DNA from: Teredinibacter purpureus
Lineage (GTDB): Bacteria > Pseudomonadota > Gammaproteobacteria > Pseudomonadales > Cellvibrionaceae
NCBI RefSeq assembly: GCF_014217335.1
Contig: NZ_CP060092.1
Coordinates: 637,501 to 701,500 of the forward strand
Reading direction: 5' to 3'
DNA length: 64,000 nucleotides
Below are positions 59,185-64,000 of the stretch, piece after piece (the stretch's first letter is position 1; every line of letters begins with the position of its first letter). The notes beneath the pieces are model-generated. The model was not told the origin of the DNA. It saw only the letters and a program-made list of their open reading frames with translations, and made no database searches. The translations under genes were made by a program, and so were the position numbers.

Positions 59185-59772
59185 TTAGTTGCTCTGTGCG
59201 TCTAACCAATGCACACGCTCGCCGTCAGCCAGTATTCTTATCGCCCCAATCTCATTTTCACGCGGTTTATTTAATGTACGATTTTCTATGTCGACAATGT
59301 TTAACGCAATTCCTAGCACACGGCTCTCTACCGGCAGTTGCTCTATTGGCTCAACAGCACGGGTATTGGACGCTGGCAACGACCAGATCTCGGCGGTGAA
59401 TGCCACCATGGTACTGGCTTGAGCCAACGCCATTAACGCTACGGAAAATTCCAGCGACGGTGTTCCACCCTCAAATACCCACTCGTTTTGGACGCCTACA
59501 TTTTCAAAAAAATCTGAGCCATGCAATGTTAACTTAACCCGCTGAGCGGACAATGGGACCATAAACTTTACTGAAAACGTACGCTTTTCATAGGGTTTTA
59601 GCGTAATCAATTGAGGCTGCAATAACCGAATGGCTGCACCGGGTTTTTGGTAAGTATTAACTTTCTCAGCACTTACACAAAGCGGTATAGCCATTATTAG
59701 CCACAGACAAAGACCAACCGAATTCGTCCAAATATTTTTCTGTAATGCTCTTCGTTTTTCGTAGACGTTCAT
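59185..59772 (-). CDS. Exported protein of unknown function, partner of the lipoprotein protease gene
   Basis: Unrecognised. Residues ~17-36 form a signal (SVGLCLWLIMAIPLCVSAEKV). The mature part (~160 residues) is beta-rich: ITLKPYEKRTFSVKFMVPLSAQRVKLTLHGSDFF, PSLEFSVALMALAQASTMVAFTAEIW, RVLGIALNIVD. It may be an accessory or inhibitor-like sandwich domain. It begins three bases after the metalloprotease stop, so the pair is one operon. Unlike most exported proteins, Cys is absent after the signal. Confidence 0.6.
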   Translation of the reverse strand: MNVYEKRRALQKNIWTNSVGLCLWLIMAIPLCVSAEKVNTYQKPGAAIRLLQPQLITLKPYEKRTFSVKFMVPLSAQRVKLTLHGSDFFENVGVQNEWVFEGGTPSLEFSVALMALAQASTMVAFTAEIWSLPASNTRAVEPIEQLPVESRVLGIALNIVDIENRTLNKPRENEIGAIRILADGERVHWLDAQSN

Positions 59773-59775
59773 GCG

Positions 59776-61500
59776 CTAATTTACCCTTACGGAAAAACAC
59801 GACGTGTTACGGGCAAGCTCATCGTCGTCGGTATTGAAAGCATCGTAGACTTCCAGTACATACTGCCCGGCGGTAAGCGTATAGCCATTCGTTTCCACAT
59901 TATTGTCTGCCGAATTTAGGTACGCGATAACCGCACCGTTACGATACAGTTTTGCATCTGGATCCGTTTCTTCCGGCCCACTTATACGCTCGATAACAAT
60001 GTTCCGTATCGCCGTAGATGTTACTGTGAGCCGAAAAAATGTATTTACACCGAGCCCATTAACTTCGCCGTTTTCGTTGGTACTGCAGGCGGTTTCTTCT
60101 AAATCTTCGCTAAGTATGCGATACACCGGTAAGACATGATCGGTTGCACCAGAATTCATTTCACCACTGCCGTATTCATCAGATCCACTAATGATTTCTC
60201 TATCGATCAGTTCGTCCAGCGCAGCATTGACTAGCGAACCTTGTTGGCTTTTGAAAATGTTATTAAAAAGAAAAATACTTGAGAACGCGTCACTCTGCGT
60301 ATAGGCAACACTTGTAAGCACATTATAAATTGGCGTAAATCCTAAACTAATACTATCGCCGGTTTCATTTTCACTGTCGCTAATATCGTACAAAATATTA
60401 CCGATAGAGTTTTCGCTGTACCAACCTCTATTGCCATAACTATTATTCTCTAAGCTAAACGAGAAGCCAAACATACCAGCAGGCCCCGCGGAATCCATGT
60501 AAAAAGGCTGTCCAGATACAATGGCCGTGAACGCGTTCGAAAAGCCTTCACTAAACGCCACTCTAAGATCAATTTTTGATGCGAGCCCGTGCGCACCGCC
60601 AATGCTATCCACGCGAGATAAAGTATCTTCTAAAAAATGACCAAATTCGTGCTGTATAACACTGAAGTCGTATTCGTCACTATCGCTATTAACATCGCCA
60701 AGTACATATATTTTCCCCTCGGATACGGAATAATACGAGGTTCCAATAAAGCCATCTTCAATCTCACCAGGCGCGGCTTTATTGCGATAGCTCCAAAAAA
60801 CATCACAGCGAGGTAAACTCACGGTATTATCAACATCTACGAGCAACATTACTGCTTCGTAGAGAGCATCAAGAATTGCAAAAGGTGCAGCAGGCCGTAC
60901 ACTTTCATCGATGATGGTACCCGTAGCCGCTTCCCATCCCGATACTGCATGTAAATGCCTTACCGACGCGACATCGCCGCTACTCAGCAGATCGCCCGCA
61001 AGTATATAAGCGATGTCTGCTTCCGTATTATCGAGCACGTTAAATTGCCATTGTGCCTCGGCCACACTTTCCATTTGCGCACGAACCGCAATTCGTACCA
61101 GCGTATTCACTGGGCTCCCCACTTCATAGAAACCGAGGTCATCCGTTTTTGTCTGACGAATGAGTGTATTGCCTTCATCAAGTAATATAACTGTTACACC
61201 TCTAGCGGGCGAAACCGTAGGGCTGTCATAATTTAGTCCGCCACCGGCTATATGAGGAATTTTATCGAACGTAACAGTGCCGCTTATAATCGTATCCGTA
61301 TCTAAACCGGTAGGGAGTGAGGTGGGCTGGGCTGTAGGTACAGCTGTAGGTACGGTTGTAGGTTCTATGCTGGGCGCTAACGTTGGGACTACTGTTGGCC
61401 TAGCGGAAGGGGTGAGCCCGTTAGACGATAAATCTGAACCACCTCCGTCGCAACCTAAAGCACTCAACAACAATAGTACTAATGGAAAAACTCGTTTCAA
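59776..61500 (-). CDS. Lipoprotein zinc metalloprotease with Pro-Thr linker
   Basis: Probable outer-membrane or surface lipoprotein: signal ends SALGC (Cys 17). Residues ~30-65 are a Pro/Thr/Val-rich linker (repeats of the PT, VPT type). A Cna/transthyretin-like carboxypeptidase-regulatory domain follows (~72-150, GVTVILLDEGNTLIRQTKTDDLGFYEVG). The catalytic core has IQHEFGHFLED with HEFGH at 284-288, and FSEGFSNAF with E318 about 30 residues on, a gluzincin-like HExxH-E set. The last ~110 residues look like a beta-sandwich with a Cys pair candidate. No close family recognised; substrate unknown. Operon with the next exported protein. Confidence 0.72.
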   Translation of the reverse strand: MKRVFPLVLLLLSALGCDGGGSDLSSNGLTPSARPTVVPTLAPSIEPTTVPTAVPTAQPTSLPTGLDTDTIISGTVTFDKIPHIAGGGLNYDSPTVSPARGVTVILLDEGNTLIRQTKTDDLGFYEVGSPVNTLVRIAVRAQMESVAEAQWQFNVLDNTEADIAYILAGDLLSSGDVASVRHLHAVSGWEAATGTIIDESVRPAAPFAILDALYEAVMLLVDVDNTVSLPRCDVFWSYRNKAAPGEIEDGFIGTSYYSVSEGKIYVLGDVNSDSDEYDFSVIQHEFGHFLEDTLSRVDSIGGAHGLASKIDLRVAFSEGFSNAFTAIVSGQPFYMDSAGPAGMFGFSFSLENNSYGNRGWYSENSIGNILYDISDSENETGDSISLGFTPIYNVLTSVAYTQSDAFSSIFLFNNIFKSQQGSLVNAALDELIDREIISGSDEYGSGEMNSGATDHVLPVYRILSEDLEETACSTNENGEVNGLGVNTFFRLTVTSTAIRNIVIERISGPEETDPDAKLYRNGAVIAYLNSADNNVETNGYTLTAGQYVLEVYDAFNTDDDELARNTSCFSVRVN

Positions 61501-61647
61501 AGGTAACTCCGAGAACTATTGCGCGAGGCAAATCAACAGCATGTGTCTAAATGTAGCAATAGAACAACCTTTTAGCACTTGCACTACGAGGATTTTTTAT
61601 ACTGAGAAAGCATAGATTTAGGATAATCTAGTCGATGACACCATTAG

Positions 61648-62409
61648 TCAATCTTTGAGAAACCGGGCTATCGCGATAAATTCCCGGTTACCATCGCCAC
61701 CTGTAATAGGGCTTTCGATGTAATCAAGCACCTCAAACTTCAAGGTTTGTAGTTTCTCAATAATACTTTTTTTCACAGCATCGTAGCCACTTGCATTTTT
61801 GACCAAACCATTTTTCCCAATATTTTCGCGCCCGACCTCAAATTGCGGTTTCACTAAACTGATCAAGATAGCCCCAGCTTTCATTACTGCTGGTAGCCTC
61901 GGCAAGATTAAATGTTGAGAAATAAACGAAACGTCCATCACAACAAAATCAACGCCCTGTTTTACCCTTTCGGGTAAATCGTCTATGTGGAGATTGCGGG
62001 CATTATAATTTTCCAGCGCTGTTACTCGCTCATTTTCTTTAAGTGCCGCCACCAACTGACTATGGCCTACATCAACTCCTACCACATGGCCGATACCGTG
62101 TTGTAACAAACAATCGGTAAAACCTCCCGTAGACTGGCCCACATCTAACGCTAGCTTTCCTGCCAAGGGCTCAGCTATTAATGGAAGGGCGGCCTCCAAT
62201 TTTAGCGCGGCACGCGAAACAAAATGTTGCTCTGGCGAATCTTTAACGGTAATTAAACAGGTATCCGCATATTTCTCGGACGGTTTTTTTACCGGTTGCC
62301 ATAAACCTGCAACGCTAACGAAGACAAGGCCTTGCTGGATAAAACTCTGTGCTTGCGCGCGAGATTTTATGTTGGCGTGGCTAACTAATAGCACATCAAT
62401 TCTTTTCAC
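61648..62409 (-). CDS. tlyA: TlyA family 16S/23S rRNA 2'-O-methyltransferase
   Basis: An S4 RNA-binding domain (~1-60, KRIDVLLVSHANIKSRAQAQSFIQQGLVFV) is followed by an FtsJ-like methyltransferase. SAM motif I is LALDVGQSTGGFTDCLLQHG, acidic motif VGVDVGHSQL, the Asp in DFVVMDVSFISQHLILP, and Lys in LVKPQFEVG, consistent with the K-D-K-E set. Mycobacterial TlyA modifies 16S and 23S rRNA. Length 253. It starts 22 bases after the halogenase stop. Confidence 0.9.
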   Translation of the reverse strand: MKRIDVLLVSHANIKSRAQAQSFIQQGLVFVSVAGLWQPVKKPSEKYADTCLITVKDSPEQHFVSRAALKLEAALPLIAEPLAGKLALDVGQSTGGFTDCLLQHGIGHVVGVDVGHSQLVAALKENERVTALENYNARNLHIDDLPERVKQGVDFVVMDVSFISQHLILPRLPAVMKAGAILISLVKPQFEVGRENIGKNGLVKNASGYDAVKKSIIEKLQTLKFEVLDYIESPITGGDGNREFIAIARFLKD

Positions 62410-62431
62410 TCAAAACCCTAGAATAGCTACG

Positions 62432-63934
62432 TTACGCGCGGCAATTTTTTTGGATATAATCGGCGTGATCCGGCATGTAATCCACCGCGTTTTTTATCAC
62501 AGTTTCCACACTATTCAAACGTTCAGTAATATCGTGCTCTGACATAGCATCAACCAGTGGGTGATAACTTTCTGCCACTATACCTTGGCCGTGCATCACT
62601 TCCAGCCAGCTCGTTTCATTAAATAATTCTTGGCCTTCGCGTAAAACACGGCCACTACTTTTGTATAATTCAATTTTATTCTGAAGTGCTGGAGAAACAT
62701 CCATTGTTCTACAGCGATCCCAAAATGGCGAATCGGATCGCGTAGTAGCTTTATAGTGCAAGACAATAAAGTCACGTATTTTTTCGTACTCAAAGTCCAT
62801 ATGCCGATTGAATTCATCAATCTCTAACTGGCCAAAACTTTTATTTGGAAAAAATATCATGAGCTTTGCTAATGCCGCCTGCACCAAATACAGGGCTGTA
62901 CTCTCTAGAGGCTCGATAAATCCACTCGACAAACCAATTGCAATACAATTTTTATTCCAAACTTTTTTACGCTTTCCCGTTTTAAACTTAATTACGCGTG
63001 GGTCTGCGAGGGGTTCACCATCCAAATTATTCATCAATAATGAGGTAGCTTCATCATCACTCATATAGCGGCTACTATATACATGGCCATTACCCATGCG
63101 GTGCTGCAAAGGAATACGCCACTGCCAACCGGCTGAGTGTGCGGTTGAACGAGTGTAAGGCGTAAGTTTACCTGCATTTTCGCAGGGTACGGCAATCGCA
63201 GAGTCACATAAAAGCTGGTCTGACCAATCCTCGTAACCGGTTTTTAAGGTATCTTCGATTAAAAGGGCGCGAAAACCGGAACAATCGATAAATAAGTCGC
63301 CCGCAATCTTTTCACCATTTTCAAGCTGAAGCGCTTCTATAAAGCCATTCGTATCGCGCACATGGGCTTGACTCACCTTACCCTCAATACGCTTTACGCC
63401 CAGCGCTTCAGCGTATTCACGTAAATAACGCGCGTAGAGTGTTGCATCCAAATGGTAAGCATAAGCAATATGCGAGAGGGGAGAGTTGCCAGCGTTGACC
63501 GAGCGCATAAATTTATTCTCGCGCGCGGCTCGAGCATTTAAGGTGTACTGCGATAAAGCCGCAGCCTTACCTTTCTGGTGCATTTTTAGCCAGAAGTAAT
63601 AAAACGGTAGAGCCTGCATGTTTTTACCAACATCCCCGAACGCATGGATATAGCGATCGCCTAGCGCACCCCAATCAACAAATTCAATACCTAATTTGAA
63701 CGTTGCTTGGGTTTTTTTAACGAAATCATCTTCGTTTATACCCAATGTATCGTTGAATACTTTCATTTGCGGAATAGTAGCTTCGCCTACCCCGACAATG
63801 CCAATCTCTTCAGATTCCACAAGCGTAATAGACGCATATTCATTTTTTAGGAAACGCGCGAGTGTAGCGGCAGTCATCCAACCAGACGAACCACCACCGA
63901 GGATAACGATATTTTGGATATTGGTATTTTTCAT
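62432..63934 (-). CDS. Flavin-dependent tryptophan halogenase family protein
   Basis: PrnA-like FADH2-dependent halogenase family. FAD motif VILGGGSSGWMTAATLARF at the N-terminus, catalytic Lys K80 in TFKLGIEFVDWG (PrnA K79), the halogenase signature W-x-W-x-I-P as GWQWRIP near 269, and GFIEPLESTALYLVQ containing the substrate-site Glu. Length 500 is usual. Many such genes in marine polysaccharide degraders sit beside TonB-dependent receptor genes, and their true substrate is unknown; the upstream neighbour is beyond the window. Cannot be equated with proven tryptophan chlorination. Confidence 0.9.
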   Translation of the reverse strand: MKNTNIQNIVILGGGSSGWMTAATLARFLKNEYASITLVESEEIGIVGVGEATIPQMKVFNDTLGINEDDFVKKTQATFKLGIEFVDWGALGDRYIHAFGDVGKNMQALPFYYFWLKMHQKGKAAALSQYTLNARAARENKFMRSVNAGNSPLSHIAYAYHLDATLYARYLREYAEALGVKRIEGKVSQAHVRDTNGFIEALQLENGEKIAGDLFIDCSGFRALLIEDTLKTGYEDWSDQLLCDSAIAVPCENAGKLTPYTRSTAHSAGWQWRIPLQHRMGNGHVYSSRYMSDDEATSLLMNNLDGEPLADPRVIKFKTGKRKKVWNKNCIAIGLSSGFIEPLESTALYLVQAALAKLMIFFPNKSFGQLEIDEFNRHMDFEYEKIRDFIVLHYKATTRSDSPFWDRCRTMDVSPALQNKIELYKSSGRVLREGQELFNETSWLEVMHGQGIVAESYHPLVDAMSEHDITERLNSVETVIKNAVDYMPDHADYIQKNCRA

Positions 63935-64000
63935 CAGCTTAGTTTAAGGCAAGCCGAGGAAAACCACAAAGTGATGGGTAATCGAGTCTCCATATCCTTT

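Noticed and set aside
61277..61615. Gly/Val/Thr-rich frame antisense to the Pro-Thr linker of the metalloprotease lipoprotein
   Set aside because: Repetitive look is the complement of the PT-repeat codons; it is not a separate repeat protein.

Overview
The window is a contiguous piece of chromosome from a Gram-negative gammaproteobacterium. Gene order and protein character point to the Pseudomonadales/Cellvibrionales side, most likely a marine polysaccharide degrader of the Cellvibrionaceae type (Saccharophagus/Teredinibacter-like). The lineage call is inference. It rests on the conserved order argB-algC-coaBC-radC-rpmB-rpmG ... rph-yicC-gmk-rpoZ-spoT-ridA ... oxyR ... recG, HU, ubiA-phoB-phoR, pstSCAB-phoU, which resembles the arrangement known in Pseudomonas. 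It also rests on an exported GH5 glycosidase, a Pro/Thr-linker lipoprotein, TRAP transport genes and a tryptophan-halogenase-like flavoprotein. Base composition is moderate and even. I see no insertion sequence, prophage, CRISPR array, rRNA or tRNA, so this is mostly core genome with small accessory inserts.

Layout. 1-4.8 kb (minus strand): argB (cut by the left edge), a membrane-extended algC and coaBC. 4.9-8.4 kb (plus): radC, an exported GH5 enzyme lying between radC and the ribosomal genes, rpmB, rpmG, mutM. 8.4-14.6 kb: a small exported protein, rph, then yicC, gmk, rpoZ, spoT, ridA (RNA processing, GMP supply, omega subunit, ppGpp metabolism). 14.7-20.5 kb: nhaA with a ComB-like phosphatase, divergent oxyR, a nitroreductase, a DUF411 lipoprotein, and the azoR-pirin pair, a redox/stress block. 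20.7-24.5 kb: a LysR regulator followed by a tight DUF1287/DUF2157/GDYXXLXY envelope operon of unknown role. 24.5-30.6 kb: FemAB-like protein, phoR, phoB, ubiA, divergent HU and a dicarboxylate/amino-acid symporter. 30.7-35.7 kb: accessory genes (beta-propeller lipoprotein, orphan solute-binding protein, DUF502 protein, a half-length MFS protein, a YbaK-HDOD protein). 35.9-45.7 kb: recG, Tat-type Gfo/Idh oxidoreductase with DUF962, DUF938, a diguanylate cyclase, a REC-PilZ-like regulator, yaaA, an M48 lipoprotein protease. 46-53 kb: a porin and the pstSCAB-phoU operon. 53.2-59 kb: TRAP genes dctQM, a thioesterase, dctP and uvrD. 59.2-63.9 kb: an exported protein and metalloprotease lipoprotein pair, tlyA and a tryptophan halogenase.

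Functional links. PhoR-PhoB, PstSCAB-PhoU and the porin form one phosphate-starvation module. Both pstS and the porin gene carry an 18-bp Pho box with a -10-like hexamer exactly 10 bp downstream, so phosphate uptake across both membranes is probably under joint PhoB control. The best places to look for undescribed biology are the DUF1287/DUF2157/GDYXXLXY operon, the lipoprotein metalloprotease with its exported partner, the membrane-sensor extension of AlgC, the half-size SetA-like transporter, and the halogenase at the right edge. None of these can be called a new system from sequence alone.
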